Shown one piece after another: positions 46,615 to 53,005 of a stretch of 64,000 nt of DNA. The notes under the pieces were generated by a model, which saw only the letters and a program-made list of their open reading frames with translations, did no database searches and was not told the origin of the DNA. How positions within the stretch are numbered: the stretch's first letter is position 1; each line of letters starts with the position of its first letter. Source of the DNA: Rosistilla ulvae (lineage in GTDB: Bacteria; Planctomycetota; Planctomycetia; Pirellulales; Pirellulaceae); assembly GCF_007741475.1 (NCBI RefSeq), contig NZ_CP036261.1, positions 6,077,798-6,141,797 on the forward strand, written 5' to 3'. Position numbers and translations under genes: made by a program.

Positions 46615-47894
46615 TTGCAGCGCAACCGCAAACATCCAGACGGCCTAACGCCGCGGTCGTCGGAATCCTGATCTGTGGGCTCGGCTTCCTCTCCGGATGC
46701 CGCAGTGGCGGTGCGCCGCAGCGGAAGATCGATCCTCAATTGAAAAACCACGCCGAAGCGGCGACCGAAGCTTTTGCCGAGGGGCAGTTGGAGGATGCGG
46801 TCAAACAGTACCGCAAAGTGATCCGCCGCGCCTGGGCGATGGACGATCCGCTGGAATCGGGCAACAACGCGTACAACATGGCCGCGGCGATGACCAGCAT
46901 GTCGCGCGTGGCGGAAGCTCGCGACTGGTTGGTCGATGCCCGCGTGGAACTGTATCGGGCAGGCAAACCCGATGGCAACACCTGGCTGTTGGAAGCCAAG
47001 CTCGCGCAGAACCAATGCCGGTTCGACGAAGCCGCTCGCTTGATCCAACGCGCCTCCTGTTCCGAACCTCCCTGCGAAGGCGATTCGGGCGATTGTTTGT
47101 GTGGACCACACGATCCGTGCGAAGGAAGCTGTGCTGCAAAAATCCCTTGCATCGGCGAGAAGCTGGAACAGCGGAAACAACTGGCCGATTGCGAACAGAC
47201 GTTTCAAATCCAAATCCACCTAGCCCAAGCTCGCTGGTACGCCGAACAATACGACCTGCCCAATGCGCGATGCCATTATCAGACCGCCTGCGAACTGGCT
47301 GCCGAGATCTGCGACTTTGAACTGCAGGCGGAACTGCAAAGCGTTGCGGCGATGATCCATCTGGCCTGCGGGCAATTCTTGCAAGCGGGTTGGCATCTGG
47401 ATCTCGAGGCGAAAAACCTACGGCTGGCCGGCAATTATCGCGAGATCCCGCGAGCCTTGGAATTGGCATCGGCCGCGTATGCGCAAGCCGCTCGGCCAGC
47501 GTTGGCCGCCGATCGATTGTGCCGTGTCGCTCGGATCTGGTACGGCCGTGGAAACATCAACCGATCGTGGAAGTATGTAAAAGACGCAATCCCGATGGCG
47601 GAGATGTCCGGATCGGCAAGCACTCAGATCCGACTGGCTCTGCTGGTGCATGAACTGCGGCAAGAGATCGATGACAAATCAGACAACGACGCTGCACCAC
47701 GCAGCGATTCGGATCCCACGCCCGAACTGGCAGCACACGACTCGACACAGGCAACCGATTCCGCCGACGCGGCGGTCCACCCCGCCGATCCAATTCAGGA
47801 AGCGGAATTGCTGATGCTGGAAGGTCCCAAAACACAAGCCTCCGCGGTGATCGAGCGTCTGGCCAACCAACGCCTACTTCACAGCGACATTTAG
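46611..47894 (+). CDS. TPR-like lipoprotein of the Mla-like operon
   Basis: Starting with GTG at 46611 this 427-residue product has a signal peptide with a lipobox (LGFLSGC, Cys near residue 30), so it is probably an outer- or inner-membrane lipoprotein. The body is made of helical TPR-like repeats (AFAEGQLEDAVKQYRKVIRR, ESGNNAYNMAAAMTSM, SWKYVKDAIPMAEM). In the middle (about residues 148-175) lies a Cys-rich insert (CSEPPCEGDSGDCLCGP, CEGSCAAKIPC) that may form disulfides or bind metal. It is the last gene of the operon. It is not MlaA or MlaC; an analogous receptor role is inferred from position only. Confidence 0.75.
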   Translation: MIAAQPQTSRRPNAAVVGILICGLGFLSGCRSGGAPQRKIDPQLKNHAEAATEAFAEGQLEDAVKQYRKVIRRAWAMDDPLESGNNAYNMAAAMTSMSRVAEARDWLVDARVELYRAGKPDGNTWLLEAKLAQNQCRFDEAARLIQRASCSEPPCEGDSGDCLCGPHDPCEGSCAAKIPCIGEKLEQRKQLADCEQTFQIQIHLAQARWYAEQYDLPNARCHYQTACELAAEICDFELQAELQSVAAMIHLACGQFLQAGWHLDLEAKNLRLAGNYREIPRALELASAAYAQAARPALAADRLCRVARIWYGRGNINRSWKYVKDAIPMAEMSGSASTQIRLALLVHELRQEIDDKSDNDAAPRSDSDPTPELAAHDSTQATDSADAAVHPADPIQEAELLMLEGPKTQASAVIERLANQRLLHSDI

Positions 47895-47901
47895 AACGGG
47901 A

Positions 47902-48242
47902 TCAAGCCGCCAAGCGTTGCAGGATCGCAGCCTGCAACTGCTCGTAAAATTCCGGCTCCCGCAACCGACTCCGCTCCGTTTCGGGCAACCGCCGCATCGC
48001 CTCCCCCAAGGCTTCCAACGGCGGCAGCTTCAAGGTCCAATATCCCGGCCGCGACTTGGCGCAATGCGATCGGCAGTCGTTTCGGTTTTCGCGAACTCGC
48101 CCCCATCGTGCGGCGCCAATTCCGCGTATCGGAGATCACTCTGGAATCGAGGATCAAGATCGCGGCAGCCTCCCGCCGCCGGGCGATAGCTGTCGCCGTT
48201 GGGATAGCGATGGATCGGCATAGGTTCCGAGCTTCCACTCAT
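47902..48242 (-). pseudogene. Probable frameshifted small gene
   Basis: On the minus strand one frame starts at ATG 48242 (MSGSSEPMPIHRYPNGDSY) and runs to a stop at 48030, while another frame, open from about 48125, ends at TGA 47902 with clearly protein-like sequence (SRPGYWTLKLPPLEALGEAM, REPEFYEQLQAAILQRLAA). Neither frame alone has both a start and the convincing C-terminus, so a one-base frameshift in an original gene of about 115 codons is the simplest reading. No family was recognised. A sequencing error is an alternative explanation. The region 48243-48451 holds no gene. Confidence 0.35.
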
Positions 48243-48451
48243 CACATCACCTCATTCCAGTCTGCGTTCGAAGATCACAGTTGCACGCGACCAGCGTTTT
48301 ACCGAAATGGCAAGCTAAACGCATGAACCGCGTCAACGTGCAACGGAACAGCCACCCGCACAATAAAAGCCTTGCCACCGCCCCCCCCGACGAGCGACAA
48401 TCAACACAGAAGACATCCTGCATATGCACCCGTTGGCCGCTCGATAATCAT

Positions 48452-48733
48452 ATGGACGCAACCATCAACTCTATCGTATCAGCCGTCCCATCAGGCGTTG
48501 CGTTCGACGCGCATTACGTCATCGACACTCTGATTCGCGACCACAGTGACACATACCTGCTGTACGCGCGCACGATCACTGCCGCCACAAGAGTTACGCC
48601 GTACATGCACAGTGAAATCGCGAAGAAGATCGATACTCTTTCGGGTACTCTGATCGACCGGTTGCCACACAAATCGCTGAGCTACAACATTCGCGAGAAT
48701 GCCTCTCAATGCACGCTTTGGCTTCGACTCTAG
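48452..48733 (+). CDS. Small conserved hypothetical protein (first cassette gene)
   Basis: The ATG at 48452 gives a 93-residue protein. The core FDAHYVIDTLIRDHSDTYLL with SLSYNIRENASQCTLWLRL at the end resembles a family of short hypothetical proteins (F-D-x-H-x-V-I-x-x-L-I near the N-terminus, N-I-x-x-N-x-S-x-C near the C-terminus) known from many bacteria, but no function is assigned. A GTTGGCC box 13 bases upstream of the start may be a cassette boundary. The stop is 16 bases before the first attC-like element. It is the first plus-strand gene of the array. Confidence 0.65.
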   Translation: MDATINSIVSAVPSGVAFDAHYVIDTLIRDHSDTYLLYARTITAATRVTPYMHSEIAKKIDTLSGTLIDRLPHKSLSYNIRENASQCTLWLRL

Positions 48734-48749
48734 CCGGTGCGCGGTCGGC

Positions 48750-48960
48750 GGCTAACATGTTTTTTACGCAAGGTCGCGGCTGTCGTCGTTAGAGAGTCTT
48801 TTGGTAGGCAATGGTCAATCGCTTTAGTCACACTCCATCTGCTGCAAGCCCGCGATCGCCTTCGCTGTTGGGCCACGGGCGTTGACCTTGGTAGAATCTT
48901 TCGTAGTTCAATGTCATTCTCTTCGGTGGAGATCGGTGTCGCAAAACCCTTCCGTTGGAC
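48750..48960 (+). repeat. attC-like element 1 (211 bp)
   Basis: Begins GGCTAAC (48750-48756) 16 bases after a stop codon and ends GTTGGAC (48954-48960), fitting RYYYAAC loosely and GTTRRRY exactly. The inner arms TTTTTTACGC.. and GTCGCAAAACCC.. are imperfect inverted repeats next to the end boxes, as in attC sites (R'', L'', L', R'). Interior similarity (GCGATCGCCTTCGCTGTT, TCTTTCGTAGTTCAATGTC) is shared with elements at 49561, 50807 and 52197. A frame at 48737-48967 is part of the repeat, not a gene. Confidence 0.7.
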
Positions 48961-49184
48961 GAGCTAGGGGTTGTAGAGTTCGCCGGGTTGGCTTTGGGGA
49001 TTCGATTAGTGTGCAAATAGTGCGGATCTGTGTTCCCCAAAACTTGGCTGCGCCGAACACTAATCTTCGCTAATCAAGCACTAATCCAACTGCTGTTCTC
49101 GTCGAAATACATACACAACCGTTCGGCCATCATGGTTTGGCCGCAAAGGCCCTTCATTATGGGGCACGCGGGCTGGCTTTAGTA

Positions 49185-49252
49185 GAACAACATGGTTGCG
49201 TGACGTTTTTCGCATTCGTCCAGGGCAGTGTCGCAACACCCTACCGTTATGC
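49185..49252 (+). repeat. attC-like element 2 (short, about 68 bp)
   Basis: A compact version of the element: ACAAC at 49187-49191, left inner arm GTTGCGTGAC, right inner arm GTGTCGCAAC and the end box GTTATGC at 49246-49252 (one mismatch to GTTRRRY). The inner arms pair over 8 of 10 positions. The size is within the usual attC range. No convincing plus-strand gene precedes it (48961-49184); a 44-codon minus-strand frame there is doubtful. The next gene starts 17 bases downstream. Confidence 0.7.
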
Positions 49253-49269
49253 GAATCAGCCGCAACCAA

Positions 49270-49554
49270 ATGGACAATGCTGCCTACTCTAAGTTGCTTG
49301 CCCCGATCACCGAAGAGCATCGCGCGAAGCCTTACTCGTTTTGGCTGCCATTCCTGTCTGGCGAACCGATCGTCCGCGAGATTGTCGCGCCGGACGGCAC
49401 CCCTTGTTGCGTTGAAATCAATGCATTCTGGGACGACAAGCCAAATGGTGACATCCGCGTGATCCTGTCGATCGACGATGGTGGGCGCGATGCGCTGATG
49501 CCGTATGGCCACGACTTCATCCTTTCGCCCGATGGCCGCTTTGTTGGCGAGTAA
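49270..49554 (+). CDS. Small conserved-looking hypothetical protein (cassette gene)
   Basis: The ATG at 49270 gives a 94-residue acidic protein: AKPYSFWLPFLSGEPIVREI, TPCCVEINAFWDDKPNGDI, RVILSIDDGG and FILSPDGRFVGE. No family recognised; composition is protein-like throughout. It begins 17 bases after the GTTATGC box of element 2 and ends 6 bases before element 3, the tight fit expected of an integron cassette gene. The longer frame from 49228 overlaps the element and is unlikely. Confidence 0.65.
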   Translation: MDNAAYSKLLAPITEEHRAKPYSFWLPFLSGEPIVREIVAPDGTPCCVEINAFWDDKPNGDIRVILSIDDGGRDALMPYGHDFILSPDGRFVGE

Positions 49555-49560
49555 TCAGTC

Positions 49561-49771
49561 GCACAACATCTTTCCTACGCAAAGTCGCGACCGTTGTTGT
49601 TGGAGCGTCTTTCGATGCGCAATCGCCAACCGCTTCGGTCACGTCCCCTCTGCTGCAGACCCGCGATCACCGTCACCGTTTGGCAACACTCGCAAGCCTT
49701 GATAAGATCACCCGCTGCTTAATGTCACCCGCTTCGATAATGATCGGCGACGTAAAACCCTCCCGTTGGAC
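49561..49771 (+). repeat. attC-like element 3 (211 bp)
   Basis: Begins GCACAAC (49561-49567), six bases after a stop codon, and ends GTTGGAC (49765-49771), the same length as element 1. Left arm TCCTACGCAAAGTCGCG, right arm GGCGACGTAAAACCCTCCC, complementary around TACG/CGTA. Interior similarity with the other long elements includes CGCTTCGGTCACGT and CCCGCGATCACC. Confidence 0.7.
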
Positions 49772-49814
49772 GTCTCGAATAATCCCCCCAATCCAGAGAT
49801 CGCAATGGAAATTC

Positions 49815-50717
49815 GTGTTCACTAAATTTGGTAACGACGATCGAAGCAACTTGATCGGATCAATCTGGATGGTCATCTCCATGGCCGCATTCGCTGTCGA
49901 GGACACGCTTGTCAAAGCTGCCGCAGCGGTGCTTCCGGTCGGCCAAATACTGATTATCTTCGGCTTCGGCGGAGCGTTGTTGTTTGCGTCTATCGCCAAG
50001 CTAAACAGAGACCAACTGTTCACTTCGGATGCATTCTCTCCAGCGATGCGTTTCCGGATGCTGTTCGAGACTGCTGGGCGTCTGTTTTACGTGCTCGCGA
50101 TCTCACTGACTCCCCTGTCGGCGACTACGGTGATCCTGCAAGCAACTCCGCTAGTCGTGATTCTGGGTGCCGCGATCGTCTTTAACGAGAAGGTGGGGGT
50201 CCGCAGATGGATCGCTGTTTTCGTGGGTTTGATCGGCGTTGTGATCGTGGTTGGTCCCGGAAGCGATAGCTTTTCGATGCTCTCCGTTTTGGCGGTCATT
50301 GGGCTGCTTGGCTTTGCAGGGCGGGACTTGGCCAGCCGAGCTGCACCGATCACGGTAAGTACAGCGATTCTCGGACTGTACGGTTTCCTATCAGTCTTGG
50401 TGGCCGGCTTTCTGATCTCCGCATGGGGGCGAGCTAGCTTCGTCTGGCCCAATGTCGACGCTTCCCTCTACTTGGCTGGTTCGGTTCTGGTAGGAGTGGC
50501 CGCCTACGCCTCGTTAATGAAAGCGATGCGAACCGGCGAGGTCTCCGCGGTAACTCCGTTTAGATACACGCGTCTGCTCTTCGGAGTCGGCCTTGGCGTC
50601 TTGCTATTTGGCGAACGATTGAGTGTTCAAATGCTGATTGGATCGGGACTGGTTATCGTGTCGGGCTTGTGCATCTTATGGAAGAAGAAACCTGCGGTAG
50701 CGGCAAGTCAGTGCTAA
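49815..50717 (+). CDS. EamA/DMT-family transporter (cassette gene)
   Basis: The open frame reaches back to 49680, but that part is the attC-like element; the GTG at 49815 gives a 300-residue protein, the normal DMT size. About ten hydrophobic helices are visible (SIWMVISMAAFAVEDTLVKA, ILIIFGFGGALLFASIA, PLVVILGAAIVFNEKV, WIAVFVGLIGVVIVV, LLFGVGLGVLLFGERLSVQM). Two EamA repeats with the duplicated -F.E-- end segments (VFNEKVGV, LFGERLSV) are present. It would export small metabolites or amino acids across the inner membrane. It is the largest gene in the cassette array and lies between elements 3 and 4, with 89 bases before element 4. Confidence 0.85.
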   Translation: MFTKFGNDDRSNLIGSIWMVISMAAFAVEDTLVKAAAAVLPVGQILIIFGFGGALLFASIAKLNRDQLFTSDAFSPAMRFRMLFETAGRLFYVLAISLTPLSATTVILQATPLVVILGAAIVFNEKVGVRRWIAVFVGLIGVVIVVGPGSDSFSMLSVLAVIGLLGFAGRDLASRAAPITVSTAILGLYGFLSVLVAGFLISAWGRASFVWPNVDASLYLAGSVLVGVAAYASLMKAMRTGEVSAVTPFRYTRLLFGVGLGVLLFGERLSVQMLIGSGLVIVSGLCILWKKKPAVAASQC

Positions 50718-50806
50718 TCGCCGAGCATTCCATCTAAGATGTTCGCTTCAGTGATGGGCTCGTTCTGCTCTCAGTCGTCGCACACAAACTTTAAATTCGA
50801 CGAGGC

Positions 50807-51159
50807 GTCCAACATGCTTTTCTACGCATGTTCGCGGCTGTCGTCTTTTGCGAGCCTGTCCGCTGGCAACGACCAATCGCTTCGGTCGCGCTCCATCCGC
50901 TTCAAACCTGCGATCGCCAGGGCTATTCACTCCTCCAAACAGGAGCGTCTTTGGAAATGGTAACCCGACGCGTAAGCGAGAGATTCACCCGGCGTCTTGT
51001 TTACGCGTTGGGTTATCAAGATGGCCCCCCAACAGTCATTTGCCCCTGCTACGCCAGGCCTTCGTTTTCGGCAACGTCAGTTGGCCTTGGTACAATCTAT
51101 CGCAGCTCAGGCGTCGCTCGTTTCGTCCAGGGCGGTGTCTTGCCACCATTCCGTAATCC
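50807..51159 (+). repeat. attC-like element 4 (353 bp, interrupted by an insertion)
   Basis: Begins GTCCAAC (50807-50813, exact RYYYAAC) and ends around GTAATCC (51153-51159, altered R' box), 13 bases before the next start codon. Left arm CTTTTCTACGCATGTTCGCG; right arm GGCGGTGTCTTGCCACC. Without the 137-bp insertion at 50922-51058 its length would be 216 bp, close to the 210-211 bp of elements 1, 3 and 6. The open frames at 50739-51156 are within this repeat and are not considered genes. Confidence 0.65.
50922..51058. mobile_element. 137-bp palindromic (MITE-like) insertion inside attC-like element 4
   Basis: The segment interrupts the sequence shared by the other elements and is bracketed by a 7-base direct repeat CGCCAGG (50915-50921 and 51052-51058), as left by a transposition. 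It contains a near-palindrome: TAACCCGACGCGTAAGCGAG (50961-50980) with CTTGTTTACGCGTTGGGTTA (50996-51015), differing at a few positions. It has no coding capacity. It may be a non-autonomous element or a mobile REP-like sequence. Confidence 0.65.
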
Positions 51160-51172
51160 GCCCTCAGTTTCG

Positions 51173-51496
51173 ATGAATCGTCGCCGTCAAAAACGCCGTA
51201 TCGCTGAAGGTGGCTTGCCACCCGGCGCGGTTGCTGCGGACACGACACGGCAGGTGCCAATCTCCTCCTACGGTTCACCGAAAACCTTCTACGTTGACGT
51301 CGCGTTCAAGTGTTGCGATTGCGGAAGCGATGAGGTGTGGACCGCGAAACAACAGAAGTGGTTCTATGAGACTGCAAAGGGATCGTTGCATGCGACCGCT
51401 GTTCGTTGTCGCGAATGTCGCAACCGCCTAAAGGACGCTAAGGAACTGCAACGCAAACAGATGCAGTCAGCAGATGACGCCACAGATAATGGCTGA
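51173..51496 (+). CDS. Small zinc-ribbon protein (cassette gene)
   Basis: The ATG at 51173 gives a 107-residue basic protein. A four-Cys zinc ribbon is visible: CCDCGSDEVWTAKQQKWFYE followed by AVRCRECRNRL, matching the probable zinc-ribbon domain (CxxC..W-T-A-x-Q-x-x-W-F-Y..CxxC). The rest is charged and probably unstructured. Partner (nucleic acid or protein) unknown. It begins 13 bases after element 4 and ends 21 bases before element 5. Upstream in-frame codons to 50828 lie in the repeat. Confidence 0.75.
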   Translation: MNRRRQKRRIAEGGLPPGAVAADTTRQVPISSYGSPKTFYVDVAFKCCDCGSDEVWTAKQQKWFYETAKGSLHATAVRCRECRNRLKDAKELQRKQMQSADDATDNG

Positions 51497-51517
51497 CTCT
51501 CTTGGCGGGGTCAGGGC

Positions 51518-51657
51518 TTATAACATCGTTTTTTTACGGCAAGTCGCTGCGTGTTCACCTTCGCTCTTTGGCAACGGACGATGACGCTGGTACAATTCCA
51601 CTTACACAGCGTCAACCGCTTCGTTCACGGCGGTGCCGCGAACACCTCCCGTTAGGC
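51518..51657 (+). repeat. attC-like element 5 (140 bp)
   Basis: Begins TTATAAC (51518-51524) 21 bases after a stop codon and ends GTTAGGC (51651-51657, exact GTTRRRY). Left arm TTTTTTTACGGCAAGTCGC pairs imperfectly with right arm GGTGCCGCGAACACCTCCC. Interior CGCTTCGTTCACGGCGGTG resembles the long elements, but about 70 bases are missing. The antitoxin gene starts 9 bases later. Confidence 0.7.
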
Positions 51658-51666
51658 GACCTAGCC

Positions 51667-51909
51667 ATGTCCCAATACCAAGACATTCTCGCAAACGCGA
51701 CGCAATTGCCGATTAACGACCGCCTTCGACTGATCGACGACTTAGCCTCGTCCGTTCCCGACGACCATCCACCGCGGCTTTCACCCGAGTGGCTCGCAGA
51801 GATCGACCGTCGTAGCAATGAGATTGACGCTGGCACTGCCGAAACCGAGAACTGGTCAACGATTCGCGCTCGATTGTTCGGCAAACACGGTGTCGGTGAT
51901 GCAGGTTGA
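51667..51909 (+). CDS. Addiction-module antitoxin (CHP02574 type)
   Basis: This 80-residue protein matches the short 'addiction module component' family: MSQYQDILANATQLPINDRL, LIDDLASSVPDDHPPRLSPEW and LAEIDRRSNEIDAGTAE, with W-x-x-x-R-x-R at the end. Such proteins neutralise ParE/RelE toxins encoded directly downstream. The start at ATG 51667 lies 9 bases after the GTTAGGC box of element 5; longer frames overlap the element. Its stop overlaps the toxin start by 11 bases, so the pair is translationally coupled and forms one cassette. Confidence 0.87.
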   Translation: MSQYQDILANATQLPINDRLRLIDDLASSVPDDHPPRLSPEWLAEIDRRSNEIDAGTAETENWSTIRARLFGKHGVGDAG

Positions 51910-52186
51910 CTTCCACCCTGCTGCGACAATTGAACTTTCCGAATCCGCCGAATGGTACACCGAACGAAGTTCGAGAGCTGCACGCAATTTCCTGGTCGCT
52001 GTTGACATAGCTATTACGTCAATCATGGACGCCCCCAAACGGTTCATCAACATCGACGATCGGCACCAATCCTGCAGCGTCATCAAGTTTCCGTTTCAAA
52101 TAGTTTTTCGGGTCGACGACGATCGTATCGTCATCATTGCCGTTGCCCACGCAAAACGCCGCCCTGGATATTGGCGTGGCCGATAG
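51899..52186 (+). CDS. ParE/RelE-type toxin
   Basis: This 95-residue protein has the ParE/RelE plasmid-stabilisation toxin pattern: VDFHPAATIELSESAEWYTE, LVAVDIAITSIMDAPKRF, IKFPFQIVFRVDDDRIVIIA and the C-terminal VAHAKRRPGYWRGR. It would inhibit DNA gyrase or cleave mRNA unless bound by the antitoxin. Start ATG 51899 lies within the antitoxin gene end. The stop is 10 bases before attC-like element 6. Toxin-antitoxin cassettes are common in chromosomal integrons, where they stabilise the array. Confidence 0.87.
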   Translation: MQVDFHPAATIELSESAEWYTERSSRAARNFLVAVDIAITSIMDAPKRFINIDDRHQSCSVIKFPFQIVFRVDDDRIVIIAVAHAKRRPGYWRGR

Positions 52187-52196
52187 CGTTCCGATC

Positions 52197-52406
52197 GCCT
52201 AACAGAGCTTTTACGCAAGGTCGCGTCTGTCGTCGCTTAAGAGTTTTTTGGTGGGCAACGTCGATCGCTTCGGTCACGTTCCATCTGGTGCCAGCCCGCG
52301 ACCGCCTTCGCTGTTTGGCGATGGGCGTTGGTCTTGACAGGATCTTTCGTAGTTCAATGTCGTTCTCTGCGGCGGCGAACGGCGACGTAAAACCCTCCCG
52401 TTTGTC
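52197..52406 (+). repeat. attC-like element 6 (210 bp)
   Basis: Begins GCCTAAC (52197-52203, exact RYYYAAC) 10 bases after the toxin stop and ends GTTTGTC (52400-52406, relaxed R' box). Arms: AACAGAGCTTTTACGC at the left and CGACGTAAAACCCTCCCGTT at the right, pairing through TTTTACG/CGTAAAA. It shares the interior with element 1 (CCGCCTTCGCTGTT, TCTTTCGTAGTTCAATGTC). The frame at 52171-52413 is the repeat itself. Confidence 0.72.
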
Positions 52407-53005
52407 GATCTGAGAGAAATCGGAACGCTGACTGGGCAGCTGGATCATTTGCGTCGATGAGCGAGAACGAGCGTCCCCAATTCGGCCAACGCGGGCCGGC
52501 GTCAACTTACCGCAAAACGATTTCTATATGCCGACAGACTATTTCAAATTGTGTAGGTCTCCACATTCACTGTCATTACGTTTCGCTCATTTGTTTCGTT
52601 AGTGGCACACCTGTCTAACGCAGCATTCCGTCGCCCAAGACTTCGCGTGGTTTTAGCGGTGTCGACTCTTGGTGGACTACATTTGACAGCTGGACGAATT
52701 GGGCTCTATCTTTTTCGCAGCTTCAAACGCCGGACAACATTTCCTGGACGTCGGGAACCTTCTTTGATCGGTCACGCTCGCTGGCGTTGGTAGACAGATA
52801 CAATTGATTGACGCCGTTCGCTTCGCCCACATTTGACTGGCAACAAACTCCACTCGGACACACGACGTCGGATCGAATGGGACGCTAGAAAATTACGTTC
52901 ACGGTCGGTGTGTCCCTTGGGAACACCGACAGACGAAAGACCGTTTGGCGCCAGAGGCAAAATTTAATTCACTCCCCCTCCCAACCTCGTGGACAGCCCC
53001 GCTCA
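52407..53005. other. Spacer at the right end of the array, with a possible small ORF and degenerate element
   Basis: A 53-codon frame (52457-52618, MSENERPQFGQRGPA..) ends at a TAA that overlaps a GTCTAAC box (52613-52619). About 140 bases later ACAACATTTCCTGGACGTC (to about 52752) resembles the right end AAAACCCTCCCGTTGGACGTC of the other elements with the GT of the core box missing. This may be a seventh, decayed cassette. From 52755 to 53005 nothing was recognised beyond the leader of the DHDPS-like gene. Confidence 0.35.

Noticed and set aside
49081-49215. 44-codon minus-strand frame ending VYVFRREQQLD in the second cassette
   Set aside because: Tail looks protein-like but the start would lie inside the inverted repeat of attC-like element 2, with no ribosome-binding site; could be a remnant of a cassette gene but not supportable.
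48737-52413. Open frames covering the attC-like elements (e.g. 48737-48967, 50739-50963, 52171-52413)
   Set aside because: They recur only because the repeats are related; no ribosome-binding sites, and they overlap better genes.
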